A stretch of 64,000 bases of DNA from Actinopolyspora alba (GTDB lineage: Bacteria > Actinomycetota > Actinomycetes > Mycobacteriales > Pseudonocardiaceae). Positions 54,735-64,000 of this stretch are shown here, piece after piece; within the stretch, counting starts at the first letter, position 1; each line of letters opens with the position of its first letter. Under the pieces are notes generated by a model that was given only the letters and a program-made list of their open reading frames with translations, made no database searches and was not told where the DNA came from. Made by a program: the position numbers and the translations under genes. The DNA lies in contig NZ_FOMZ01000007.1 of the NCBI RefSeq assembly GCF_900112765.1, positions 124,001 through 188,000 of the forward strand, in the 5' to 3' direction.

Positions 54735-55772
54735 ATGAGCATGCCGCGCCTGGTCGACCGCCATCCCGAGCTGGGTTCAGACGAACTGGTCGCCGCGCTG
54801 ACTCCTCCACCGCGCTTCGACGAAGTACGGTTCGACAACTACCTGCCCAACCCGGCGGAGCCCAGTCAGGCCGCGGCGGTAGCCGCCTGCAGGGAGTTCG
54901 CCGCCGATGCCGGACGCTCCGCTTCCGGCGGAGGCTCCTGGTTGCGCTCGCTGTTCGGCCGGGGCGGTAGGAACGGCCGCTCCGGTGGCCTGCCCGGGCT
55001 CTACCTGGACGGCGGCTTCGGGGTGGGCAAGACGCACCTGCTCGCCTCGCTCTGGCACGAGGTCGAGCGGCCGAAGGCTTACGCCACGTTCGTCGAGCTG
55101 ACCAATCTCGTGGGTGTGCTCGGTTTCAACGAGGCCGTGCGCAGGCTCTCCGATCATCGACTGTTGGCCGTCGACGAGTTCGAGCTCGACGACCCCGGGG
55201 ACACGATGCTGGTCACCCAGCTGCTGAGCAGACTCACCGACGCAGGCGTGCGGGTGGCCGCGACCTCGAACACACTGCCCGACAAGCTGGGCGAGGGCAG
55301 GTTCGCCGCAGTGGACTTCCTGCGGGAGATCCACGCGATGGCCGAGCGGTTCCGCGTCGTGCGCGTCGACGGCCCCGACTACCGGCACCGCGATCAGCCC
55401 GAACCACCGGAACCGCTCGACGAGACCGAACTCGCCGAGCGGGCGCGTGCCACCCCCGCTGCCACCTTCGACGACTTCGAACAGCTGTGCGCCCACCTGC
55501 AGCGGGTGCATCCCTCCAAGTACGGCCGAATGGTCGACGATGTCACCGCGGTTCACCTGAGCGGGGTGCACACCGTGCCGAACCAGGGGGTGGCGCTGCG
55601 GGTGGTGGCGCTCGCCGATCGGCTCTACGACCGCGCGGTACCGGTGCGCGTCTCCGGCGAGCCGTTGTCCGTGCTGTTCGGCGAGGAGATGCTGGCGGGC
55701 GGCTACCGCAAGAAGTACCTGCGTGCGCTGAGCAGGCTCACCGCGCTCTCCAGGGAGCTGGCCACCTCCTGA
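54735..55772 (+). CDS. zapE: AFG1/ZapE-family AAA ATPase
   Basis: A 345-residue ATPase: Walker A LDGGFGVGKTHLLASL, Walker B LLAVDEFELDDPGD, sensor I AATSNTLPDKL and an arginine-finger-like RKKYLRAL near the C-terminus. ZapE/AFG1 proteins act in cell division or membrane-protein quality control. ATG at 54735, or the second ATG six bases later. Insert GGRNGRSGG near residue 75-80 is a flexible loop. Corresponds to Rv2670c by position. Confidence 0.88.
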   Translation: MSMPRLVDRHPELGSDELVAALTPPPRFDEVRFDNYLPNPAEPSQAAAVAACREFAADAGRSASGGGSWLRSLFGRGGRNGRSGGLPGLYLDGGFGVGKTHLLASLWHEVERPKAYATFVELTNLVGVLGFNEAVRRLSDHRLLAVDEFELDDPGDTMLVTQLLSRLTDAGVRVAATSNTLPDKLGEGRFAAVDFLREIHAMAERFRVVRVDGPDYRHRDQPEPPEPLDETELAERARATPAATFDDFEQLCAHLQRVHPSKYGRMVDDVTAVHLSGVHTVPNQGVALRVVALADRLYDRAVPVRVSGEPLSVLFGEEMLAGGYRKKYLRALSRLTALSRELATS

Positions 55773-55811
55773 GCCGGTCGGGGCGGCTCCGGTTCACCGG
55801 TAGCCTGCCCT

Positions 55812-55856
55812 GCCCTGTCCGCCCTGTCCGCCCTGTCCGCCCTGTCCGGCCTGTCC
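55812..55856. repeat. Five-copy 9-bp tandem repeat GCCCTGTCC
   Basis: Units at 55812, 55821, 55830, 55839 and 55848 (the last GGCCTGTCC), in the 86-base gap between the convergent zapE and rocD genes. Confidence 0.9.
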
Positions 55857-55858
55857 GG

Positions 55859-57100
55859 TCAGCGTTCGGTGGTGAGCACGTGTGCCACGGCGTCCAGGCC
55901 GGAGTCCAGCTCCTCCGGGGTGATGACCAGCGGTGGGGCTATCCGCAGCGTGTTCTCCTGGGTCTGCTTGCAGAGCACACCGCGCCGCATCAGTTCCGTG
56001 GCCGCGGTGAGCCCCTCGGGACCGCCCGGCGAGATGTCGACGCCCGCCCACAGGCCCCGGCCTCGGACCTCGGAAACACCGTTACCGACCAGCTGGTTCA
56101 AGCGGGCGTGCAGCCGGTCACCGAGCTCGCGCGCCCGATCCTGGAAGTATCCGCTGGAGAGCAGGTTCACCACCGCCCGACCCACCGCACAGGCCAGCGG
56201 ATTGCCGCCGAACGTCGAGCCGTGCTCCCCGGGACGCAGCACACCGAGTACCGCGCGGCTTCCCACCACCGCGGAAACGGGGAGGATCCCCCCGCCGAGA
56301 GCCTTGCCCAGGGTGTAGAGGTCCGCGTGTACCCCCTCGTGCGAGGTCGCCAGCAGCTCGCCGGTGCGGGCCAGCCCCGATTGGATCTCGTCCGCGATCA
56401 GCAGCACGTCGTTGTCGTCGCACAGCCTCCGCAGTTCGCGCAGGTAGCCCTGCTCGGGCACGATCACCCCCGCCTCGCCCTGGATGGGTTCGACGAGTAC
56501 GGCAGCCGTATTGGGGGTGATCGCCGACTCGACCGCGGCGGCGTCGCCGTAATCGGTGACGACGAAGCCGGGGGTGTAGGGGCCGTAGTCGGCGCGCGCC
56601 TCGGGGTCGGTGGAGAACGAGACGATCGTGGTGGTGCGGCCGTGGAAGTTGGATCCAGCCACGACGATCTCCGCACGGTCCTCGGCGACCCCCTTGACCC
56701 GGTAGGCCCACTTGCGGGCGACCTTGATCGCCGACTCCACGGCCTCGGCCCCGGAGTTCATGGGCAGCACCATTTCCGTGCCGGTCAGTTCGGCCAGCTC
56801 CCGACAGAACGGCCCGAACTGGTCGTGGTGGAACGCTCTGCTGGTCAACGTCACACGCTCGAGTTGTTCCGTCGCGGCAGCGATCAGGTCCGGGTGGCGG
56901 TGCCCGAAGTTCAGCGCCGAATAGCCTGCCAGGAAGTCGAGGTAGTCGTTACCGTCCACGTCCGTCACCCACGCTCCGGTGCCCTTCGAGAGCACCACCG
57001 GAAGCGGGTGGTAGTTGTGCGCGGAGTAGGTCTCGTCCAGTGCCAGGAACTCGGATGTCTCGGTAGGCGTGCCACGCACGCTCGGTACGGCCGCGGTCAT
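55859..57100 (-). CDS. rocD: Ornithine-oxo-acid aminotransferase
   Basis: A 413-residue PLP aminotransferase converting ornithine to glutamate semialdehyde. PLP Lys is in LYTLGKALGGG, substrate/cofactor motifs are MNSGAEAVESAIKVARKW and ADEIQSGLARTGELLA. The ATG at 57100 has no Shine-Dalgarno sequence, but TAGCCT (57112-57107, minus strand) ends 6 bases before it, so it is likely leaderless. Converges with zapE. Other acetylornithine-type aminotransferases are less likely. Confidence 0.93.
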   Translation of the reverse strand: MTAAVPSVRGTPTETSEFLALDETYSAHNYHPLPVVLSKGTGAWVTDVDGNDYLDFLAGYSALNFGHRHPDLIAAATEQLERVTLTSRAFHHDQFGPFCRELAELTGTEMVLPMNSGAEAVESAIKVARKWAYRVKGVAEDRAEIVVAGSNFHGRTTTIVSFSTDPEARADYGPYTPGFVVTDYGDAAAVESAITPNTAAVLVEPIQGEAGVIVPEQGYLRELRRLCDDNDVLLIADEIQSGLARTGELLATSHEGVHADLYTLGKALGGGILPVSAVVGSRAVLGVLRPGEHGSTFGGNPLACAVGRAVVNLLSSGYFQDRARELGDRLHARLNQLVGNGVSEVRGRGLWAGVDISPGGPEGLTAATELMRRGVLCKQTQENTLRIAPPLVITPEELDSGLDAVAHVLTTER

Positions 57101-57418
57101 GGCAACAGGCTATGTCGTCACGGCAACACTTTCAGCCGCGACACATTGCTTCCTTTGGTTGTTCGTTGCGTCGTGGTTCCGGTGTGCACGTCTTCGTTGC
57201 GCGCTTTCACCCGCTGGAGTGGGGAGGTCCCGCCTCCTGTCCTCCCGTACCTCCCTCGCCGCGGGTCTGCTCCGTACGGGCTCCGGGCCGTTCCGGCTTT
57301 CCGGTGAGGGGTTCTCACACGATCGCAGCCAATTCCGGCGGATTTCCCGTGTTCGCCTTTCGTGACCTTCGGTGTGTTGATAATCACGAACGGTCGATCA
57401 AGGCCACCGGAGGTATCC
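57101..57418. other. Divergent region between rocD and the SGNH esterase
   Basis: 318 bases. It contains the rocD -10 (57107-57112) and, near the esterase, GATAAT (57379-57384) as candidate -10 with no good -35. No gene is supported. Confidence 0.5.
57107..57112 (-). promoter_or_regulatory. -10 box of rocD (leaderless)
   Basis: TAGCCT on the minus strand, six bases before the ATG at 57100. Same layout as the zapE and vapB promoters. Confidence 0.55.
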
Positions 57419-58246
57419 GTGCGCAAATCCGTGCTGTCGAACAGCTGTTCCGCCGTCCTGGCTGCCGCCCTGCTCCCACTGCTGGCCCCCGCCGCGAGCG
57501 CCGCGACCGAGCTCGCCGATCCGGTCGAGTACGCGGCCCTCGGCGACTCCTACGCGTCCGGCGTGGGAATCGGAAACTACACATCGGAGAGCGGTGACTG
57601 CCTGCGGAGCCCGCAGGCCTATCCGCGACTGATGGCGGATCGGGGAACGGTCGATTCCCTGGACTTCGCCGCGTGCGCGGGGGCGCAGACCCCGGACGTG
57701 CTGAACGAGCAGGTCAACGCGCTGAGCGCGAGCACCGATGTGGTCACCGTCTCGATCGGCGGCAACGACGCCGGATTCGTCGATGTGATCACCACCTGCA
57801 ACACCGGCAGCGACCAGACCTGTGACGACGCGGTCACCGAGGCGGAGAACTACGCCACCCAACAGCTTCCCGCCGAGTTGGCCGAGACCTACGACGCGAT
57901 CGCCGCCGCGGCTCCGCAAGCCCGAGTGGCCGTCGTGGGGTATCCGAGGTTGTTCGAGCTCGGCCCCTGCCTTTCCCTGCTGAGCGAGTTCGAGCGGGGC
58001 AGGCTCAACGACGCCGCCGACACGCTCGACAGCGTGATCGCCGAGCAGGCGGCGGCCGCCGGTTTCTCGTTCCTCGACGTGCGCGACGACTTCTCCGGAC
58101 ACGGCGTGTGTGGTGCGCAACCCTGGATCAACGGGCTCTCCTATCCGGTCGAGGAGTCCTTCCACCCCAACGCCACCGGCCACGAGCAGGGCTTCTTGCC
58201 CGATGTTTCCGGTTTCGTCGCCACGCAGAGCCAGTTGGCGAGCTGA
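57419..58246 (+). CDS. Secreted SGNH/GDSL-family esterase-lipase
   Basis: A 275-residue secreted hydrolase. Signal peptide with cleavage near PAASA-A. SGNH blocks: GDSYASG (nucleophile Ser), GGND (oxyanion), and SFHPN with catalytic His near the C-terminus. Six or more cysteines (for example SGDCLRS, FAACAGA, TTCNTG) suggest three disulfides, as in Streptomyces secreted lipases. The GTG at 57419 has GGAGGT 5 bases upstream. Substrate unknown; lipid or ester. Confidence 0.9.
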   Translation: MRKSVLSNSCSAVLAAALLPLLAPAASAATELADPVEYAALGDSYASGVGIGNYTSESGDCLRSPQAYPRLMADRGTVDSLDFAACAGAQTPDVLNEQVNALSASTDVVTVSIGGNDAGFVDVITTCNTGSDQTCDDAVTEAENYATQQLPAELAETYDAIAAAAPQARVAVVGYPRLFELGPCLSLLSEFERGRLNDAADTLDSVIAEQAAAAGFSFLDVRDDFSGHGVCGAQPWINGLSYPVEESFHPNATGHEQGFLPDVSGFVATQSQLAS

Positions 58247-58251
58247 GCGTT

Positions 58252-58290
58252 CGGAGTTCCCGGACCGGCGATCCCGTTCCGGGAACTCCG
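58252..58290. terminator. Bidirectional hairpin terminator after the esterase
   Basis: 12-bp perfect stem CGGAGTTCCCGG (58252-58263) / CCGGGAACTCCG (58279-58290), 15-base loop, between two convergent stops. Confidence 0.75.
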
Positions 58291-58301
58291 GTCCGGGGAG
58301 C

Positions 58302-59933
<1,632 letters not shown>

Positions 59934-60101
59934 TGAGTTCCCCCTTCACCGTCTCGGTCACAAGCCTAATGGTTCGGGACGGGCGCGTGGTCCGAACCGG
60001 TGGACGTGCGGTCTCGTGCCGAGGTTGCCCTTCAGGGGCTGGTGACGGCCGGGTGGGTTGTCCTCGGCTCTGCCGCGGGACTCGGTTGTTCCAGCTCGTT
60101 C

Positions 60102-61298
60102 TCAGCTCGCCGCCACGCGGTCGACCACGTGCTCGGCTATCGCCAGGCTGGAGGTGGCGGCGGGAGACGGCGCGTTGCGCACCGTGGTGATGCCGTCCTC
60201 GTGGTTGATCCGGAAATCGTCCACCAGTGAACCGTCCCGGTCCACGGCCTGTGCCCGGATTCCGGCACCCGCGCGCCGCACATCGGTGACGCCCACCTCG
60301 GGCACGTAACGGCGTGCGGTGCGCATGTAGGCCCTTACCGAGAGGCTGCCCAGCAGCTCCAGCGCACCGGTGCGCCAGTGTTGGCGGGCCATCCGCCAGA
60401 ATCCCGGCCAACCGGCCATGCCGCGCAGTTCCTCAAGGGACACGTCACGACGACGGTAGCCCTCCCGGTGCGGGGACAGGACCGCGTTCGGCCCGACCTC
60501 GACCTCCCCGGAAACGCGGCGGGTGAAGTGCACCCCCAGAAACGGGTAACGCGGGTCCGGAACGGGATAGATCATGCCGCGAACCAGCTCGCGCACCGAC
60601 GGAGCGAGCCGCATGTACTCGCCCCGGAACGGCACGATTCGCGGTTCGTCGGCACCGTCGGCCCAGCGGGACACCCGGTCCGCCCGCAGACCGGCGCACA
60701 CCACGAGCCGATCCACCGAGTGGATCCCGTCCGCGGTCTCGACGTCCACACCCCCGACCCGCCGCCGCACTCCGGTCACGGCCGTGGAAAGCAGGACGCT
60801 GCCACCTGCCCGCTCGATGTCCTCGCCCAACGCTCGGGCCACCGCCGCGTAGTCGGTGATCGCGGTTTCGGGGGAGTGCAGCGCGGCCACTCCGGCGGCA
60901 TGGGGCTCGATCTCGGTGATCCCCGAACCGGCCACACGTCGCAGTCCCGGAACACCGTTGCGCCGCGCGTTCGCCTCGAGCGCGTCGAAGCGGGCGAGTT
61001 CGGAACCGTCGACAGCCACCACGAGCTTGCCGCACTCCACATAGGGGAGTCCCCGCTCGGAGCAGTACTCGCGCAGCATCGACCGACCGCGAGCGCACAG
61101 TTCCGCCTTGAGGCTGCCGGGTTCGTAGTACAGGCCCGCGTGCACGACACCGGAATTGTGCCCGGTCTGATGCGCACCGAGCCGGTTCTCCTTCTCGAAC
61201 ACGACTACCCGGGTGCTCTCGTGACGTCGAGTGAGCTCGCGCCCCACCGCCAGGCCCACGATGCCGCCCCCGACGATGCCGACGGTCCGTTCGGTCAC
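60102..61298 (-). CDS. lhgO: L-2-hydroxyglutarate oxidase
   Basis: A 398-residue FAD oxidoreductase of the DAO family; VGIVGGGIVGLAVGREL binds FAD, followed by LGAHQTGHNSGVVHAGLYY, the LhgO hallmark. It oxidises L-2-hydroxyglutarate to 2-oxoglutarate, passing electrons to the membrane. GTG at 61298 is taken (GAGAGGA about 9 bases upstream); GTG 61307 is equally possible. Alone on its transcript. Confidence 0.85.
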   Translation of the reverse strand: MTERTVGIVGGGIVGLAVGRELTRRHESTRVVVFEKENRLGAHQTGHNSGVVHAGLYYEPGSLKAELCARGRSMLREYCSERGLPYVECGKLVVAVDGSELARFDALEANARRNGVPGLRRVAGSGITEIEPHAAGVAALHSPETAITDYAAVARALGEDIERAGGSVLLSTAVTGVRRRVGGVDVETADGIHSVDRLVVCAGLRADRVSRWADGADEPRIVPFRGEYMRLAPSVRELVRGMIYPVPDPRYPFLGVHFTRRVSGEVEVGPNAVLSPHREGYRRRDVSLEELRGMAGWPGFWRMARQHWRTGALELLGSLSVRAYMRTARRYVPEVGVTDVRRAGAGIRAQAVDRDGSLVDDFRINHEDGITTVRNAPSPAATSSLAIAEHVVDRVAAS

Positions 61299-61434
61299 GT
61301 GCGTCACGTCCTCTCGCGAGTTGCTCGACGTCCTGGGAAGGGACGTTCCGTGTGCCTCCCGGAGCACGACCGTCCCGGTGGTCTCGCGCGTGGGAGACGG
61401 CGCTCCCCGGGAGCGTGCGAGCCACGACCGGATG

Positions 61435-61887
61435 TCAGCCGCGTTGCCGCAGGAACTCGACCGCCCTGTCCGCGTGGACCGCCATGCGGAACTCGCTGCG
61501 GATCACCCGCAGGACACGGCTGTCACGGTCGATCAGGAAGGTGTGCCGTTTCACCGGCAGCGGACCGAAACCGCGACGGACGCCGAAGGAACGCGCCACC
61601 GTACCGCCCTCGTCGGAGAGCAGGGGGAATCCCAGTGAGTTCCGCTCCGCGAACCGGGCCTGTTTGTCCACCGGGTCCGGGCTGATACCGACCGGCTGGG
61701 CGTCCAGCACGGCGAACTCGGTCGCCAGGTCCCGGAAGTGACAGCTCTCCGTGGTGCATCCGGAGGTCATGGCGGACGGGTAGAAGAACAGCACCACGAT
61801 GCCGCCGGTCAGCAGCTCGGACAGCGTGCGCTGCGCTCCGCGCTGATCGGTCAGTTCGAAATCCGGGACGAGTTCGCCAGACTGCAC
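61435..61887 (-). CDS. bcp: Thioredoxin-dependent peroxiredoxin (Bcp/PrxQ type)
   Basis: A 150-residue peroxiredoxin with peroxidatic Cys in SAMTSGCTTESCHF and a second Cys five residues on, the PrxQ arrangement. DFELTDQRGAQRTLSEL is the usual N-terminus. It reduces hydroperoxides with thioredoxin or mycothiol-linked partners. GTG at 61887 with AAGGAG 6 bases upstream; longer open frame to 62949 is unsupported. Confidence 0.9.
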   Translation of the reverse strand: MQSGELVPDFELTDQRGAQRTLSELLTGGIVVLFFYPSAMTSGCTTESCHFRDLATEFAVLDAQPVGISPDPVDKQARFAERNSLGFPLLSDEGGTVARSFGVRRGFGPLPVKRHTFLIDRDSRVLRVIRSEFRMAVHADRAVEFLRQRG

Positions 61888-62106
61888 CAGGACTCCTTTC
61901 GAGATGCCGTTTCGGCTCGCGTACCCGGATCGATCGGAGCGAGTCGTTCCACCACGAACTCCCGATGTCTCCGATGATCGGCTTCGGCCCCTACCGAACC
62001 TACCCGTCCGGACGCTCCCGTTGGTCGGTGAGGTTTGAGCCCTCCTGCCACGGGGTAACGCGAGGCCGAACGGATCGCTCGATGCCCGAGTGGAGGTGTT
62101 CGACGA

Positions 62107-62697
62107 ATGGCCGGAAGCCTGAGCGGACTGCGCGTGGCTTTCCTGGTCGCCGGTGAAGGAGTCGAGCAGGTGGAGTTGACACGTCCCTGGCAAGCGGTCG
62201 AGCAGGCCGGTGGCCGACCGGAGCTGGTTTCGGTTTCCTCCGGTTCCGTTCGGGCGTTCCACCATCTCGACAAGGCGGACACCTTCCCGGTGGACCGGAT
62301 AGTCACCGACGCCGATGTGGCCGATTACGCGGGACTGGTCCTGCCCGGTGGTGTGGCGAACCCGGACGCCCTGCGCAGGGTGCCGGAAGCCGTTCGTTTC
62401 GTCGCCGAGTTCTTCGCCGACCAGAAACCGGTCGCCGCGATCTGTCACGCCCCGTGGACGCTCATCGAGGCCGACGTGGTGCGTGGTCGGCGAATGACCT
62501 CGTATCCGAGCCTGGCCACGGACCTGCGCAACGCCGGAGCCGAGTGGACCGACGAGCCGGTCGTCGTCGATTCCGGCCTGGTCACCAGCCGTAATCCCGA
62601 TGATCTCGATGCCTTCTGCGCCAAGACGGTCGAGGAGATGGCCGAAGGCAGACATCGTTCCCAGGCCCGCGGCGCTCCCAGCTCCGGAACCGGATGA
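62107..62697 (+). CDS. DJ-1/PfpI-family protein
   Basis: A 196-residue class I glutamine amidotransferase-like protein. The nucleophile-elbow Cys lies in AICHAPWTLIEADVVRGRRMTS, preceded by YAGLVLPGGVANPDALR. PfpI-like proteins act as deglycases/chaperones or proteases under stress; for this subgroup no activity is certain. ATG with GGAGGT 9 bases upstream. Divergent from bcp, so possibly a shared oxidative-stress context. Confidence 0.9.
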   Translation: MAGSLSGLRVAFLVAGEGVEQVELTRPWQAVEQAGGRPELVSVSSGSVRAFHHLDKADTFPVDRIVTDADVADYAGLVLPGGVANPDALRRVPEAVRFVAEFFADQKPVAAICHAPWTLIEADVVRGRRMTSYPSLATDLRNAGAEWTDEPVVVDSGLVTSRNPDDLDAFCAKTVEEMAEGRHRSQARGAPSSGTG

Positions 62698-62970
62698 ACT
62701 GCGGGGTCGGACCCACGCGAACGGGGAGCGGGGCCGGGTTCTCGTTGCAGCGGAGGGAAGGGTCGTCTTCGAGGAACTGCCCCTGCCACTCACCGAGTTC
62801 TCCGACGACGAACCGGCGCGGGTCGGTCCGCTGCCACAACGCTTCCGAAGCGAGCCTCTGCTGCGCTGCAGCGACGTGGGCGGTGGCGACTGATTCTCCC
62901 GCACAGGGGCCCTCGCACAGGGGCCATCACCCGAGAACAACCCCAACACCCGAAAGAGAAGGAGCCTACC

Positions 62971-63300
62971 GTGGCTGTGGACCGAGCCGATCTGAGAACG
63001 AGTCTGTCCGGACTGGACTTCCCGGCGGGCAAGGACCGGATCGTCGAGTACGCGGAGAACAACGGTGCCGACGCGGAACTACTCGCCGCGTTGCGTGCCA
63101 TGCCGCGTGCCGACGAGTACGAGAACCTCACCGAGGTGGGGCGTTCGCTCCAACTCGATCCGGCTTCCCAGCAGGGGCAGACCGATGCCGACAAGGCCGA
63201 CCAGAACACCCGCCGTACCGCGGACGGATTGGCCGAGCACGAGACCGAGACGACGAGCAACCCCATCGTGGAGGAACTGGGGGAGAACCGCGGTAGTTGA
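62971..63300 (+). CDS. DUF2795 family protein
   Basis: A 109-residue acidic protein. Residues about 8-60 (LSGLDFPAGKDRIVEYAENNGADAELLAALRAMP broken at landmarks) match DUF2795, a small helical domain abundant in actinobacteria, of unknown function. The C-terminus is disordered and very acidic. GTG at 62971 with GAAGGAG upstream. The 273-base gap before it holds no supported gene. Confidence 0.8.
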   Translation: MAVDRADLRTSLSGLDFPAGKDRIVEYAENNGADAELLAALRAMPRADEYENLTEVGRSLQLDPASQQGQTDADKADQNTRRTADGLAEHETETTSNPIVEELGENRGS

Positions 63301-63441
63301 GCGCGGTTCCACGTTTGCGCTCTCGCGTTCAGGGGCCGACATCGGACAGCCAACACCCTACTTCGGCCCTCCGCGAGGGTCGGTGGGTAGCCGCTTCCGG
63401 CGCTGCCTCATCCGTCCCGGTTGGCACCGGACCGTGTGGAG

Positions 63442-64000
63442 TCAGTCGACCAGCGCCTGGTACACCAGCGCCTGCAGCCGTGTCCTGATCGGGTGAGCGC
63501 TGGAGGGCATCAGCTGGGTCAGGAAGAGCACGGTCAGGTCCTCGCCGGGATCCACCCAGAACGCGGTGCTCGCCATTCCGCCCCAGGCGTACTGGCCCTG
63601 CGAGGACAGCACCTTCGAGGCCTGCGGGCGGTCGGTTACCGAGAATCCCAGCCCGAATCCCTTCCCCGCGTTGGTGGACTCGGAGAACGAGCCCATCGCC
63701 GTCTCGGCCAGATCAGCTCCGCCCGGCAGGTGGTTGCGGGTCATGAAGCCGACCGTGCGGTTGCTCAGCAGCCGGTTGCCGTCGAGTACCCCGCCGCCGA
63801 GCAGCATCTGCGTGAAGCGGTGGTAGTCGCGTGCGGACGAGACCAGGCCGCCACCTCCGGAAAGTACCCGGGGGCGGCTGGTGCTCACCCGGTTCAACCG
63901 CTCGTTGCGTACGGCGCGGCGCGTGCGGTCCACGCTGTAGAGCGCGGCCAGCCGGTCCAGCTCCGACTCCGCCACCGCGAAATCGGTGTCGCGCATGTCC
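63442..64000 (-). CDS. Beta-lactamase-family serine hydrolase (C-terminal part)
   Basis: The 3' portion of a class C beta-lactamase-like/EstB-like esterase gene; it runs off the right end of the window and the start is not seen. The visible 186 residues include GGGGLVSSARDYHRFTQMLLGGG and a late YAWGGMASTAFWVDP, typical of the C-terminal half. The catalytic SxxK lies outside the window. Confidence 0.8.
   Translation of the reverse strand, partial: DMRDTDFAVAESELDRLAALYSVDRTRRAVRNERLNRVSTSRPRVLSGGGGLVSSARDYHRFTQMLLGGGVLDGNRLLSNRTVGFMTRNHLPGGADLAETAMGSFSESTNAGKGFGLGFSVTDRPQASKVLSSQGQYAWGGMASTAFWVDPGEDLTVLFLTQLMPSSAHPIRTRLQALVYQALVD

Noticed and set aside
62600-62893. A plus-strand frame between the PfpI and DUF2795 genes
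   Set aside because: Its start lies inside the PfpI gene and there is no ribosome-binding site; coding is not supported.

Overview
The window is high-GC actinobacterial DNA. GTG starts are frequent, many gene pairs overlap by 4 bases, and several promoters look leaderless (TANNNT 6-7 bases before the start codon). Gene order follows the conserved block known in Mycobacterium tuberculosis as roughly Rv2669-Rv2710 (remembered, not searched): sigB, dtd-type and DUF genes, sigA, ppgK, suhB, cei, DUF4193, DUF3093, dut, DUF3710, OB-fold, DUF3159, ceoC/ceoB, permease, RNA methyltransferase, dxs, RNase D, DUF3000, hemE-hemY-hemQ, msrB, hydrolase lipoprotein, ribD-like, ZapE-like. The source is most likely a member of Pseudonocardiales (a Saccharopolyspora/Actinopolyspora-like genus); genus is inference. 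I see no rRNA, tRNA, CRISPR, prophage or insertion sequence.

Layout. 0-5.5 kb: a GNAT/acyl-CoA synthetase fusion, a lipoprotein, a tyrosine phosphatase and a sigB gene with an anomalous internal deletion. 6-14 kb: a rifampicin-monooxygenase-like gene preceded by a RAE-like palindrome, dtd, a methyltransferase, DUF3099 and DUF3039 genes, a YihY membrane protein and a helicase. 14-29 kb: a zinc-ribbon protein, sigA, polyphosphate glucokinase, an inositol-phosphatase-like enzyme, envelope protein Cei, the dut cluster, the CeoB/CeoC potassium module with its APC permease, and an RNA methyltransferase. 29-41 kb: dxs, a two-component system, a Uma2 nuclease, the fadA-fadB beta-oxidation operon with two matching operators, a ribonuclease-D-like gene, an orphan response regulator and DUF3000. 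41-46 kb: coproporphyrin-type heme genes hemE-hemY-hemQ followed by a VapBC-like pair, then msrB. 46-49.5 kb: a 34-residue cysteine-rich peptide gene, a lipoprotein of the tripeptidyl-aminopeptidase fold that has lost catalytic residues, and an EamA exporter. 49.4-54.7 kb: a ten-gene minus-strand cluster linking a RibD-type reductase, an ECF sigma factor, a zinc anti-sigma factor with an Asp23-like tail, several Asp23 proteins and their membrane partners (DUF2273, DUF6286, AmaP). 54.7-64 kb: ZapE-like ATPase, ornithine aminotransferase, secreted SGNH esterase, Ser/Thr kinase with a membrane/PH-like tail, L-2-hydroxyglutarate oxidase, peroxiredoxin, PfpI protein, a DUF2795 protein and a truncated beta-lactamase-family gene.

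The best candidates for something undescribed are the cysteine-rich peptide (tandem CxCCxxC, strong Shine-Dalgarno, own terminator), the ECF sigma/anti-sigma-Asp23 membrane cluster with a J-domain-like member, the catalytically dead hydrolase lipoprotein, and the sigB anomaly, which may be an assembly fault. Start codons were chosen by ribosome-binding site, family N-terminus and overlap with neighbours; functions were assigned by eye without any database search.
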